Assembly: GCF_014207905.1 (NCBI RefSeq)
Contig: NZ_JACHLB010000003.1
Location: 496,001 to 560,000, forward strand
DNA from: Flavobacterium notoginsengisoli
GTDB lineage: Bacteria; Bacteroidota; Bacteroidia; Flavobacteriales; Flavobacteriaceae
DNA: 64,000 nt
Direction of reading: 5' to 3'
Both the position numbers and the translations under genes were made by a program. This document shows positions 16,927 to 24,364 of this stretch, piece after piece; position 1 is the stretch's first letter, and the number at the start of each line of letters is the position of its first letter. The notes under the pieces were generated by a model, which was given only the letters and a program-made list of their open reading frames with translations, was not told the origin of the DNA and searched no databases.

Positions 16927-17748
16927 TTGAAAAAGAGAAATGTCGAATTGGTCATTCTTTCTGATGTCCATTTAGGAACTTACGGAAGTCACGCTAAAGA
17001 ACTAAACAACTATCTTTCAAGCATTAAACCAAAAACTTTAGTCTTAAATGGCGATATAATTGATGCTTGGCAATTTCGTAAATCGTACTTTCCAAAAGCG
17101 CATTTACGCGTTATACAACGCATTATCGGAATGGCTTCTAAAGGAACAAAAGTGTATTATATTACTGGAAACCACGATGAAATACTTCGAAAATTCAGTG
17201 ATATGAATATGGGAAATTTTGCTTTGGTGGATAAATTAGTTTTAGAATTAGACGATAAAAAAGCTTGGATTTTTCACGGAGACGTATTTGATGCTTCTGT
17301 ACAACACTCTAAATGGATTGCAAAATTGGGCGGATTAGGGTATGATTATCTAATACTTATAAATCGTTTTGCAAACTGGTGTTTGGGGAAATTAGGTCGT
17401 GAACCATATTCCTTTTCTAAGAGAATTAAGGCAAGCGTTAAAAAAGCAGTAAAATTTATTTCTGATTTTGAAACCACTGCAACTGATTTAGCTATAGAAA
17501 AAAAATACGATTATGTTATTTGCGGTCATATTCATGAGCCCAAAATTATGACTAAAGAAAATAAACACGGATCAACATTATACCTTAATTCTGGGGATTG
17601 GGTAGAAAATTTAACCGCTTTAGAATATCATAAAAAACGTTGGAAATTATTCTCTTATAAAGCCAGCAATTTTGTAGAAGAAGAAAATTTATTTGAAATG
17701 GAAGATATTCTTACCTCGCAACTAATATCATCAATTATTTTGAAATAA
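16927..17748 (+). CDS. UDP-2,3-diacylglucosamine diphosphatase-like metallophosphoesterase (LpxH family)
   Basis: The 273-residue protein has the calcineurin-like metal motifs in order: LSDVHLGTYG (residues 11-20), LNGDIIDAW, ITGNHDE, an HGDVFD site and CGHIHEP. These fit the COG2908 LpxH-like family, which removes UMP from UDP-2,3-diacylglucosamine in lipid A synthesis. Start is TTG (16927): no ATG exists between the upstream stop at 16861 and the first conserved block, and the TTG gives MKKRNVELVILSDVHLG. Another phosphoesterase specificity is possible. Confidence 0.8.
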   Translation: MKKRNVELVILSDVHLGTYGSHAKELNNYLSSIKPKTLVLNGDIIDAWQFRKSYFPKAHLRVIQRIIGMASKGTKVYYITGNHDEILRKFSDMNMGNFALVDKLVLELDDKKAWIFHGDVFDASVQHSKWIAKLGGLGYDYLILINRFANWCLGKLGREPYSFSKRIKASVKKAVKFISDFETTATDLAIEKKYDYVICGHIHEPKIMTKENKHGSTLYLNSGDWVENLTALEYHKKRWKLFSYKASNFVEEENLFEMEDILTSQLISSIILK

Positions 17749-17858
17749 TTCTACTTTATAGCCCTTAAAACAAGCATATTGAGTGTTTATCTAATCAAAA
17801 ATGTGAATTATATAACAATTTTCAAAAATATTATACGTTCTCTATTTAACTGTAATAA

Positions 17859-17866
17859 TACATTTG
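17859..17866 (+). promoter_or_regulatory. candidate -7 box of the small beta-barrel gene
   Basis: TACATTTG matches TAnnTTTG exactly, 21 bases before the ATG. GTTC (one base off TTTG or GTTG) lies 18 bases further upstream. Confidence 0.4.
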
Positions 17867-17887
17867 AAAAAAAATAATTAACCATTT

Positions 17888-18385
17888 ATGAAAAAGATAA
17901 TTTTATCTGCCATTATGCTTTTTGGATTAGCATTTACGGCTCAATCACAAGAAATTTCAAAACACGCTTTAGGACTACGTTTAGGAGACAATAACGGATT
18001 TGGAGGAGAGGTATCTTACCAATTAGGATTAAATCAAAAAAACAGACTTGAATTTGATTTAGGCTGGAGAAATAGTAGAGATGTTGACGCTATTAAAGGT
18101 GTTGCTCTTTATCAATGGGTTTGGAATATTGATGGAGGTTTTAACTGGTACGCTGGTGTCGGTGGAGGTTTAGCCGCTTGGGATTACGATTATTACAATG
18201 CAGGATACAGATACAATGACAGCGGAACTTATGTTTTTGCGGCTGGAGATGTTGGTATCGAATACAGATTTAAAGAAGTACCTTTGACATTATCGCTAGA
18301 TGCCAGACCAGAAATCGGTTCAGGATACTATGATGATGATAACTTTGGATTTGACGTTGGTTTAGGCGTTAAATTCAGATTCTAA
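17888..18385 (+). CDS. small outer-membrane beta-barrel protein
   Basis: The 165-residue protein has a clear signal peptide (MKKIILSAIMLFGLAFTAQSQ) and then alternating hydrophobic and polar strands rich in Gly, Tyr and Asp (HALGLRLGDNNGFGGEVSYQ, FNWYAGVGGGLAAWDYDYYN). It ends FGFDVGLGVKFRF, with a C-terminal Phe as outer-membrane barrels have. About eight strands fit the size (OmpA/OmpX-like barrels). It has its own promoter-like box and a strong terminator. Function unknown. Confidence 0.8.
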   Translation: MKKIILSAIMLFGLAFTAQSQEISKHALGLRLGDNNGFGGEVSYQLGLNQKNRLEFDLGWRNSRDVDAIKGVALYQWVWNIDGGFNWYAGVGGGLAAWDYDYYNAGYRYNDSGTYVFAAGDVGIEYRFKEVPLTLSLDARPEIGSGYYDDDNFGFDVGLGVKFRF

Positions 18386-18412
18386 ATAAAAATAAAAAAA
18401 ATTGTAAAAAAG

Positions 18413-18441
18413 AAACCTGTCGTTTAGCGACAGGTTTTTTT
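18413..18441 (+). terminator. terminator after the beta-barrel gene
   Basis: AAACCTGTCG (18413-18422), a 5-base loop and CGACAGGTTT (18428-18437) form a perfect stem followed by T. Confidence 0.9.
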
Positions 18442-18472
18442 ATGCTTTAATTTGAAATAAGTTCTATGTAAG

Positions 18473-18498
18473 GGCTTCGACTTCGCTCAGCCTGACAG
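18473..18498. repeat. single copy of a widespread intergenic repeat half
   Basis: GGCTTCGACTTCGCTCAGCC followed by TGACAG is a motif seen many times between genes in Bacteroidota and other bacteria, usually as half of a palindrome. Here the other half is missing. Recognition is from memory. Confidence 0.5.
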
Positions 18499-18513
18499 TT
18501 AGATTATTAAAAT

Positions 18514-18555
18514 CACTAATAAGGACTAATCACTAATCACCTATTACTAATCACT
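18514..18555. repeat. ACTAATC heptamer repeats overlapping a stop codon
   Basis: Three copies of ACTAATC, two directly in tandem, plus degenerate copies lie around 18523-18553. They overlap the TGA stop (18553-18551) of the minus-strand PrcB-like gene. The same heptamer is repeated at 39750-39777. Confidence 0.7.
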
Positions 18556-18973
18556 TAATAATAATCTCTTTCTTAGAATGTATTTTCACTACTGTATACG
18601 GATATGAAATAACCTGCATCGTCATTGCATCTTTAGCAGGACTATTTTCCTTAACAGTTATTACAATATTCTTATCCGTTTCTTCTACTTTTTCGACATC
18701 AATAGAATAACCGCTGGTATTTTTTTCTCCCATATTCAAGATTACATAATTATAATCGTGAACATTTGGACTCTTCATTTTATCTGCTAAAAGAGGATCA
18801 TTTTGAAGCATTTTAATTTCGTTTGGTTCCGTTAAAATCTCAAAAAACTTAATGTTTCCTCCGCCATCAGATTGTTTTGTCAAAACTTCATACAATGCGT
18901 TTGAATTTTCAACTTTCTTAACGCCGCACGAAATCATAACAAAAACTGCTAAAACAGAAATTACTTTTTTCAT
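18551..18973 (-). CDS. lipoprotein with PrcB-like C-terminal domain
   Basis: A 140-residue lipoprotein (lipobox MISC, C16). The C-terminal half, with NYVILNMGEKNTSGYSIDVE and SYPYTVVKI, matches the PrcB_C pattern (a small beta domain first described in a Treponema protease complex) where a conserved GYSI segment precedes a charge-rich strand. It overlaps the heptamer repeat at its stop and lies 16 bases downstream of bshA on the same strand, so it may share the bshA message. Actual role unknown. Confidence 0.7.
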   Translation of the reverse strand: MKKVISVLAVFVMISCGVKKVENSNALYEVLTKQSDGGGNIKFFEILTEPNEIKMLQNDPLLADKMKSPNVHDYNYVILNMGEKNTSGYSIDVEKVEETDKNIVITVKENSPAKDAMTMQVISYPYTVVKIHSKKEIIIK

Positions 18974-18989
18974 TTATCGCTCTTTAAAA

Positions 18990-20135
18990 TTAATGCTTTT
19001 CATATTTGTAGTCATCAACCGCTTTCTGATACAATGCTTCATACTTAGGAAGAATATTTCTGATATCAAATTTTCTAGCCACTTCTAAAGCATTTGCCTT
19101 AAACTGATTTAAAACAGCATCGTCTCTTAAAATTTTCAATGCATTTTCAGCCATTTCTTCGACATTTCCAACGTTGCTTAAGTAACCCGAAAAACCATCA
19201 AAATTAACCTCTGGCAAACCGCCCGAATTACTCGAAATAACTGGAACACCGCAAGCCATTGCTTCCAAAGCTGCCAGACCAAAACTCTCCGTTTCAGAAG
19301 GAAGCAAAAACAAATCGGTCATGCATAAGATTTTATCAATTTCGTGGCTATTTCCAAAGAAAATCACTTTATCTAAAATCCCAAGTTCCTGACATAAAAT
19401 TTCCGCTTTTTCTTTTTCTGGTCCGTCACCAACCATCATTAACTTAGCTGGAATCTCTTTTTGAACATTATAGAAAATCTTAATAATATCTGGTATACGC
19501 TTTACTTTTCTAAAGTTACTAATATGTGTTATAATACGCTCATTCTCATTCGCCATAACATAACGATGACACGGTGCCGTTGGGTCTTTTTTTACTTTAT
19601 CCAATTCAATAAAGTTCGGAATCACCTTTATCTTATTCTTAATTTTGAATAATTTCAAAGTATCATCTTTCAAACTTTGCGAAACCGAAGTCACATAATC
19701 CGATTTATTGATACTAAAAGTTACCGCCGGCTTATAAAACGGATGATTTCCAACAAGCGTAATATCAGTTCCGTGAAGCGTCGTAATCATCGGAAGATTA
19801 ATCCCTTCATTTTTCAGCATTTGTTTTGCCATGTAACCCGCATATGCATGCGGAATCGCATAATGCACGTGCAACAACTCAATTTTATATAATTTAACCA
19901 TATCAACCAATTTGCTCGATAACGCTAATTCATATGGCTGATAATGAAACAATGGATACTCCGGAACATTAACTTCGTGATAATGTACATTCGGATTTAA
20001 AAGTGCCAACCTCACTGGCTGACTGTATGTGATAAAATGTATTTCGTGTCCTCTTCTGGCTAGCTCAAGACCTAACTCAGTGGCTACCACACCACTACCT
20101 CCAAAAGTAGGATAACAGACAATTGCTATTTTCAT
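18990..20135 (-). CDS. bshA: N-acetyl-alpha-D-glucosaminyl L-malate synthase
   Basis: The 381-residue GT4 glycosyltransferase is full length for BshA, which joins GlcNAc from UDP-GlcNAc to L-malate in the first step of bacillithiol synthesis. Distinctive blocks: MKIAIVCYPTFGGSGVVATE, HVHYAIPHAYAGYMA, TTLHGTDITLVGNHPFYKP and the C-domain PSETESFGLAALEAMACGVP with the E-x7-E motif. It lies just upstream of the PrcB-like lipoprotein gene. bshB and bshC are not in the window. It implies that this organism uses bacillithiol as a low-molecular-weight thiol. Confidence 0.94.
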   Translation of the reverse strand: MKIAIVCYPTFGGSGVVATELGLELARRGHEIHFITYSQPVRLALLNPNVHYHEVNVPEYPLFHYQPYELALSSKLVDMVKLYKIELLHVHYAIPHAYAGYMAKQMLKNEGINLPMITTLHGTDITLVGNHPFYKPAVTFSINKSDYVTSVSQSLKDDTLKLFKIKNKIKVIPNFIELDKVKKDPTAPCHRYVMANENERIITHISNFRKVKRIPDIIKIFYNVQKEIPAKLMMVGDGPEKEKAEILCQELGILDKVIFFGNSHEIDKILCMTDLFLLPSETESFGLAALEAMACGVPVISSNSGGLPEVNFDGFSGYLSNVGNVEEMAENALKILRDDAVLNQFKANALEVARKFDIRNILPKYEALYQKAVDDYKYEKH

Positions 20136-20270
20136 GTATTAAATTTAATTCTACGAAAATACTCAAAAATCACGTTTAAATAAGCTTTTAAATTGTTAGA
20201 TTTTTGACAAAATTAGATTAATTCTAGTTAATAATTTTTTCGAGAAGCACAACTTTTGAAATATAAAAGA

Positions 20271-20370
20271 CCAGTTGTCCCGCTGTCCGCTAAATTCCCG
20301 ATTAACAAAAACTACGACTAAAAAGCCTTGTTTTTCTAAATCGGGAGATACCGCTCCCATCGGGGCTAGA
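20271..20370 (-). ncRNA. candidate structured dispersed RNA element (Flavo-1-like)
   Basis: On the minus strand the element begins CTAGCCCCGATGGGAGCGGT and ends AGCGGACAGCGGGACAACTGG. Between them is a long hairpin: TCCCGATTAACAAAAAC (plus-strand 20296-20312) pairs imperfectly with GTTTTTCTAAATCGGGAGA (20330-20348). The CCCCGAT...GCGGGA layout is common between genes in flavobacteria, and I believe it relates to the Flavo-1 RNA motif. That link is from memory and unsearched. The region at 4291-4415 looks like a diverged relative. Confidence 0.45.
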
Positions 20371-20416
20371 TTAGATCTTTTTGTTTTCATAAGAAGTTTA
20401 GCCAATAATACATATC

Positions 20417-20443
20417 TGTCATTCCTCATTCCTCGGAATGACA
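20417..20443. repeat. short TGTCATTCC palindrome
   Basis: TGTCATTCC (20417-20425) and GGAATGACA (20435-20443) form a perfect 9-bp inverted repeat with a 9-base loop. It resembles the ends of the larger palindrome at 38911-39011, which begins TGTCATTTCG. Confidence 0.7.
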
Positions 20444-20460
20444 AAGATTTGCAAACCTGA

Positions 20461-20484
20461 AACTTCAAACTTAAAACCTGAAAC
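20461..20484. repeat. left arm of 24-bp inverted repeat flanking a gene
   Basis: This 24-base stretch is the inverse of 21071-21094 with 22 of 24 positions matching. The two copies flank the gene at 20544-21026. Confidence 0.7.
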
Positions 20485-20489
20485 AAAAA

Positions 20490-20524
20490 AAAAGGCACAA
20501 AATCTAAAATTTCATGCCTTTTCA
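20490..20524 (-). terminator. terminator after the conserved 160-residue protein gene
   Basis: AAAAGGCA (20490-20497) and TGCCTTTT (20515-20522) pair around an AT-rich inner region. The minus strand continues into a run of T. Confidence 0.6.
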
Positions 20525-20543
20525 AATATATTATAAATTTATC

Positions 20544-21026
20544 TTAGAAAAATCTGCTATGCCAGCTATCGGCAGCAGGAACTTCCCAAGCATCATTAAA
20601 TTCTTCAATATTAGTAACCAAATTATTAAATACGATTGTATTTCCTGTTACTGCTTTATCTTTCACCATTTTCTTAAAATCAATCAATGGTTTATGTGCA
20701 ATATGCTCGCCTAATTTAAAAGTAACGTTCATTTTATCTAACAAATCAACATTATATTTTTTCTCTAAACTTTGAATAAATTCTACAGAACTATCAATTG
20801 AACATCCTGTTGCTGCCTGCACATCTTGATTAACAGCCAATATGATAAAACGATTGTATTTAAGCAAGTAAGAAGCTTCAAGGCTTGTTCCATGAGCTGC
20901 CCATTGTTCTACAAAAGCTTTTAAGTCAGTTTCAATTTCAGAAAACTCTTCCTCAGAAAACTTTCTGTTTGATTGGTAAATCCATACTCTTGATTCACCT
21001 GGTAAATTTTCAAAAGGTATATACAT
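20544..21026 (-). CDS. conserved Bacteroidota protein (often mislabelled ABC transporter ATPase)
   Basis: The 160-residue protein starts MYIPFENLPGESRVWIYQ and contains the region LKAFVEQWAAHGTSLEASY, then a segment around ATGCSIDSSVEF with a single cysteine. I recognise it as a small cytoplasmic family common in flavobacteria that is often called ABC transporter ATPase. There is no Walker A, ABC signature or Walker B, so that name is wrong. Its role is unknown. It is flanked by inverted copies of a 24-bp repeat. Confidence 0.75.
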   Translation of the reverse strand: MYIPFENLPGESRVWIYQSNRKFSEEEFSEIETDLKAFVEQWAAHGTSLEASYLLKYNRFIILAVNQDVQAATGCSIDSSVEFIQSLEKKYNVDLLDKMNVTFKLGEHIAHKPLIDFKKMVKDKAVTGNTIVFNNLVTNIEEFNDAWEVPAADSWHSRFF

Positions 21027-21070
21027 TTTTAAATTTAGATTTTAGATTGTTGATTTTAGATTTTTGAAAA

Positions 21071-21094
21071 GTTTCAGGTTTAAAGTTTCAAGTT
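21071..21094. repeat. right arm of 24-bp inverted repeat
   Basis: GTTTCAGGTTTAAAGTTTCA and the next four bases are the inverse of 20461-20484, with two mismatches. A related fragment (TTTAAAGTTTAAAGTTTCAA) recurs at about 21940-21959. Confidence 0.7.
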
Positions 21095-21101
21095 AAAAAA
21101 C

Positions 21102-21133
21102 CTTAGAACCTTAGCATCTTAGCAACTCAGAAC
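21102..21133 (+). repeat. 4 x 8-bp CTTAG-type tandem repeat
   Basis: The units CTTAGAAC, CTTAGCAT, CTTAGCAA and CTCAGAAC end 3 bases before the stop codon of the minus-strand gene at 21137. It is the same unit family as 2981-3012. Confidence 0.8.
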
Positions 21134-21136
21134 CTT

Positions 21137-21928
21137 TTATAAATCTTGCGCATTTGCAATCAATTCGGCAACGTCCATTACTTTAACCTCACCTTCTTTA
21201 TGTTCATGTTTAATTCCGTCTGTCAACATAGTATTACAGAATGGGCAACCAGCTGCAATAATATCAGGTTTCACTTCTAGAGCATCTTCAGTACGCAATA
21301 CATTGACTTCTTTATTTCCAGGTTCTGCATCTTTAAACATTTGCGCTCCACCAGCACCACAACATAATCCATTTGCTTTAGAACGTTTCATTTCAACTAA
21401 TTCAACATCTAATTTCTGAATTAAATCTCTAGGCGCTTCGTAAACTTTATTTGCTCTTCCTAAATAACAAGGATCATGAAAAGTAATTTTCTTTCCTTTA
21501 AACTGTCCCCCTTCTACAGTTAATCTTCCATCATCAATTAATGATTTTAAAAATTCTGTATGATGAATAACTTCATAATTACCACCCAATTCTGGATATT
21601 CATTTTTCAAAGTATTAAAACAGTGCGGACAAGCCGTAACAATTTTTTTTGCTTCATAAGCATTCAGAACTTCAATATTCATCATCGCCTGCATCTGAAA
21701 CAAAAATTCATTTCCAGCTCTTTTTGCAGGATCTCCAGTACAACTCTCTTCTGTACCTAATACCGCAAAAGAAACATTCGTACGATTTAAAATTCGCACA
21801 AACGCTTTTGTAATTTTTTTTGCTCTATCATCAAAACTTCCTGCGCAACCTACCCAAAACAAAACTTCTGGTTGTTTTCCTTCGGCAAGCATTTCTGCCA
21901 TTGTTGGCACTACTAAACTTTCTGACAT
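21137..21928 (-). CDS. CCG-domain Fe-S oxidoreductase subunit (HdrB/GlpC-like)
   Basis: The 263-residue protein has two cysteine-rich CCG-type domains (PF02754): TACPHCFNTLKNEYP then GLCCGAGGAQMF with DPCYLGR before it, and a last AAGCPFCNTM, as in heterodisulfide reductase B or LutA/GlcF C-terminal parts. It lies 79 bases downstream of the membrane Fe-S protein gene and is probably its partner. Together they have the domain set of membrane quinone oxidoreductases such as EMO (electron-transfer flavoprotein to menaquinone), split in two. The electron donor is not in view. Confidence 0.87.
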   Translation of the reverse strand: MSESLVVPTMAEMLAEGKQPEVLFWVGCAGSFDDRAKKITKAFVRILNRTNVSFAVLGTEESCTGDPAKRAGNEFLFQMQAMMNIEVLNAYEAKKIVTACPHCFNTLKNEYPELGGNYEVIHHTEFLKSLIDDGRLTVEGGQFKGKKITFHDPCYLGRANKVYEAPRDLIQKLDVELVEMKRSKANGLCCGAGGAQMFKDAEPGNKEVNVLRTEDALEVKPDIIAAGCPFCNTMLTDGIKHEHKEGEVKVMDVAELIANAQDL

Positions 21929-22007
21929 TTCTCTCTTTTGTTTAAAGTTTAAAGTTTCAAATTTTATTCTGAAATCTAAATTCTTAATTTATAATTGTAA
22001 ACTAAAA

Positions 22008-23342
22008 TTAGTTCTCGTTTTTCCAATTTAAACGGTCTTGCTGGCTATATTGCCAAGGCGCACCATTATTTTCAATATTAGTCATCATTGCGTTTAATGA
22101 CATTGGTGCAGCACTTTGCTCCATAACCAAGTAACGACGCATATCCATAATAATAGATAAAGGACTAATATTTACTGGACATTCTTCCACACAAGCGTTA
22201 CAAGACGTACAAGCCCACAACTCTTCTGGAGTAATATAATCGTTTAAAAGTGATTTATTATCTGGAACAAAAACACCTTTATTGGCATCAATGTTTTTAC
22301 CAACTTCTGTTAGACGATCTCTTGTATCCATCATAATTTTACGAGGAGACAATTTTTTACCTGTTTGATTTGCCGGACAAGAAGAAGTACAACGACCACA
22401 TTCTGTACAAGTATATGCATTTAATAACTGAACCCAGTTTAAATCCTGAACATCACTTGCTCCAAACTTAGCCGGTGCTGCATTCTCATCTGCTGGCGGA
22501 GCCGCTGCAAACGGATCTGCATTTGGATCCATCATCAATTTAACTTCATTTGTAACAGATGCTAAATTATCAAACTGCCCTTCTGGCTTTAAATTAGCAA
22601 AATAAGTATTCGGGAAAGCTAAAAGTATATGCAAGTGTTTTGAGAAATATAAATAGTTCATAAAAACTAAAATACCAGCAATATGCAACCACCAGAAAAC
22701 TTCAAACAGAAGCACAACAAGTTCATTTGACATTCCATTAAAAATCGGTGCAATAAATTGACTTATTGGAAAACTTCCTGCTTTATGAAAAACACCTCCT
22801 GGAACATTTTGCAAATGATAGTCAGAAGCATTCATCAATAAGAATAAAATCATTAGAACGGTTTCGAAATACAAAATATAATTTGCATCACTTTTTGGAA
22901 ATCCATTCAAATCAGAATTGATAAATCGCTTTAATCTAATTACATTTCTTCTGATCCAGAATACTGTAACTGCAAAAATTACAAGTATTGCTAATATCTC
23001 AAATGAAGCAATTAAGACATCATAAACTACTCCCAAATACGGAGCAAAAATTCGATGTGTCCCAAAAAGTCCATCTATAATAATTTCAAGTAATTCAATA
23101 TTAATAATTACGAATCCTACATAAACAAAAATATGCAGTATTCCAGCAACAGGGCGTCTCACCATTTTTGATTGCCCAAGAGCAATCAAAGCCATGTTTT
23201 TCCATCGAGCTTTAGGATTATCTTTTCGATCTACATCTACTCCCAAATTAATGTTTCGGATGATTTTTTTTACGCTCGCTGCAAAAAAACCGAAACCAAT
23301 TACAAGAAGTATGGCAAACAAAATATTATCTAAATAACTCAT
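22008..23342 (-). CDS. membrane (Fe-S)-binding protein with two 4Fe-4S clusters
   Basis: The 444-residue protein has about six N-terminal hydrophobic helices in a NarI-like layout, then a low-complexity linker (DPFAAAPPADENAAP). A C-terminal ferredoxin domain follows with two CxxCxxCxxxCP clusters: C312/315/318/322 (CTECGRCTSSCP) and C378/381/384/388 (CTSCNACVEECP). It should carry electrons between a membrane quinone or heme site and the CCG-domain protein encoded next. Upstream on the same strand lies the MCE protein gene, 6 bases away. Confidence 0.88.
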   Translation of the reverse strand: MSYLDNILFAILLVIGFGFFAASVKKIIRNINLGVDVDRKDNPKARWKNMALIALGQSKMVRRPVAGILHIFVYVGFVIINIELLEIIIDGLFGTHRIFAPYLGVVYDVLIASFEILAILVIFAVTVFWIRRNVIRLKRFINSDLNGFPKSDANYILYFETVLMILFLLMNASDYHLQNVPGGVFHKAGSFPISQFIAPIFNGMSNELVVLLFEVFWWLHIAGILVFMNYLYFSKHLHILLAFPNTYFANLKPEGQFDNLASVTNEVKLMMDPNADPFAAAPPADENAAPAKFGASDVQDLNWVQLLNAYTCTECGRCTSSCPANQTGKKLSPRKIMMDTRDRLTEVGKNIDANKGVFVPDNKSLLNDYITPEELWACTSCNACVEECPVNISPLSIIMDMRRYLVMEQSAAPMSLNAMMTNIENNGAPWQYSQQDRLNWKNEN

Positions 23343-23348
23343 TTACAA

Positions 23349-24314
23349 TTATTTTTTATCAGTTGAATTTGTATCTTCTGTCGGCGCTACATAGGGTTTG
23401 TTTTTCTTTCCAAAAAGAGAAACATTTACGTAACGTGTTGGATAAAGACGTACATCTTGCAATAGTAATTCAAGTTCTTTTGAAGTTTTAGCAAGATTAT
23501 TATACAAGGCATCATCATTCAATAATTTACCTGCAGTACCTTTTCCAGAATTTAAATTCGCCATTAAACCATCAACTTTTGCCAAAGTCTGATTCAAGCT
23601 ACGAACTGTTTTTCCTAAATCAGCTTTGTTTAAAGAGTCAGAAATTTTGTTAAAATTGCTTGATACTTTATTGAAGTTAGAAACCATTCCATTAATCTGT
23701 CCTTTATTTGTATCTAAAATATTATTTAGACTACCAGAAGCTTTATGAAACTGTTGCATTGTCTGACTTAACTCTGCAATTGTTTTCTTTAAATTTTCTT
23801 GAGTTTGCTTATCTAAAGTATTGTTTAATCCTGTCACCAAAACATCAATATTCACAAGCATTTTATCTAGCTTTTGCTGAATTGGTTCAATTTTCCCTCC
23901 TAAAGATTCTGTCAATCCAAGTTCAACAGCAGACGCTAAAGTTTGTCCGTCTTCTGCTGGTTCTTTATCTCCTAAATTAGGGACAATTTTAATTTGTTTT
24001 CCACCAATCAAACTAGGAGAATACAATGATGCTGTACTCGTTTTAGAAATTGGAAAATCTGTTTTTAACTGAAGTTCAACTAATAATTTACCAGTTACTT
24101 CGTCTATAGTGATTTTACTTACTTTACCAATTGCAAGTCCATTAAGTGTAACTGGTGCTGAAGGTGATAAATCTTCAACATTGTCATAGTGAACATATAA
24201 AGTTTTATAATTTGTAAAAAGATCTCTACCTTTTAGAAAACTATAACCCCAAATAAATAATAAAATCGATACGATGACTAATATAGCCGTTTTAATTTCT
24301 CTTGTTAGTTTCAA
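23349..24314 (-). CDS. MlaD-like MCE family protein
   Basis: The 321-residue protein has an N-terminal membrane helix (about 7-25), one MCE domain (about 38-115, with LYVHYDNVEDLSPSAPVTLNG and GKVSKITID) and a long helical region (about 125-290). It should be the periplasmic lipid-binding ring of a phospholipid or hydrophobic substrate transporter; the permease and ATPase are not nearby. Start is TTG at 24314: no in-frame ATG precedes the helix. It lies 50 bases from the amidase gene on the same strand. Confidence 0.87.
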   Translation of the reverse strand: MKLTREIKTAILVIVSILLFIWGYSFLKGRDLFTNYKTLYVHYDNVEDLSPSAPVTLNGLAIGKVSKITIDEVTGKLLVELQLKTDFPISKTSTASLYSPSLIGGKQIKIVPNLGDKEPAEDGQTLASAVELGLTESLGGKIEPIQQKLDKMLVNIDVLVTGLNNTLDKQTQENLKKTIAELSQTMQQFHKASGSLNNILDTNKGQINGMVSNFNKVSSNFNKISDSLNKADLGKTVRSLNQTLAKVDGLMANLNSGKGTAGKLLNDDALYNNLAKTSKELELLLQDVRLYPTRYVNVSLFGKKNKPYVAPTEDTNSTDKK

Positions 24315-24364
24315 AATTCTAAGTGTTTGTACAAAATTAATATAAATATTCGAACTTAGGCTTA

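Larger units (their letters stand above)
20136..20543. other. 408-base gene-free region with repeats
   Basis: This gap between the bshA start and the end of the next minus-strand gene holds a large hairpin element (20271-20370), a short TGTCATTCC palindrome (20417-20443), one arm of a 24-bp inverted repeat (20461-20484) and a terminator (20490-20524). Open frames here (for example 20196-20525) fall wholly on these repeats and are not genes. Confidence 0.75.

Noticed and set aside
20196..20525. A 109-codon minus-strand frame in the bshA upstream gap
   Set aside because: It lies wholly on the dispersed hairpin element and short palindromes, and the translation has no domain or signal. It is a shadow of repeats.
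20544..21026. Label 'ABC transporter ATPase' for the 160-residue protein
   Set aside because: No Walker A, ABC signature or Walker B motif is present, and the length is too short for an ABC nucleotide-binding domain.
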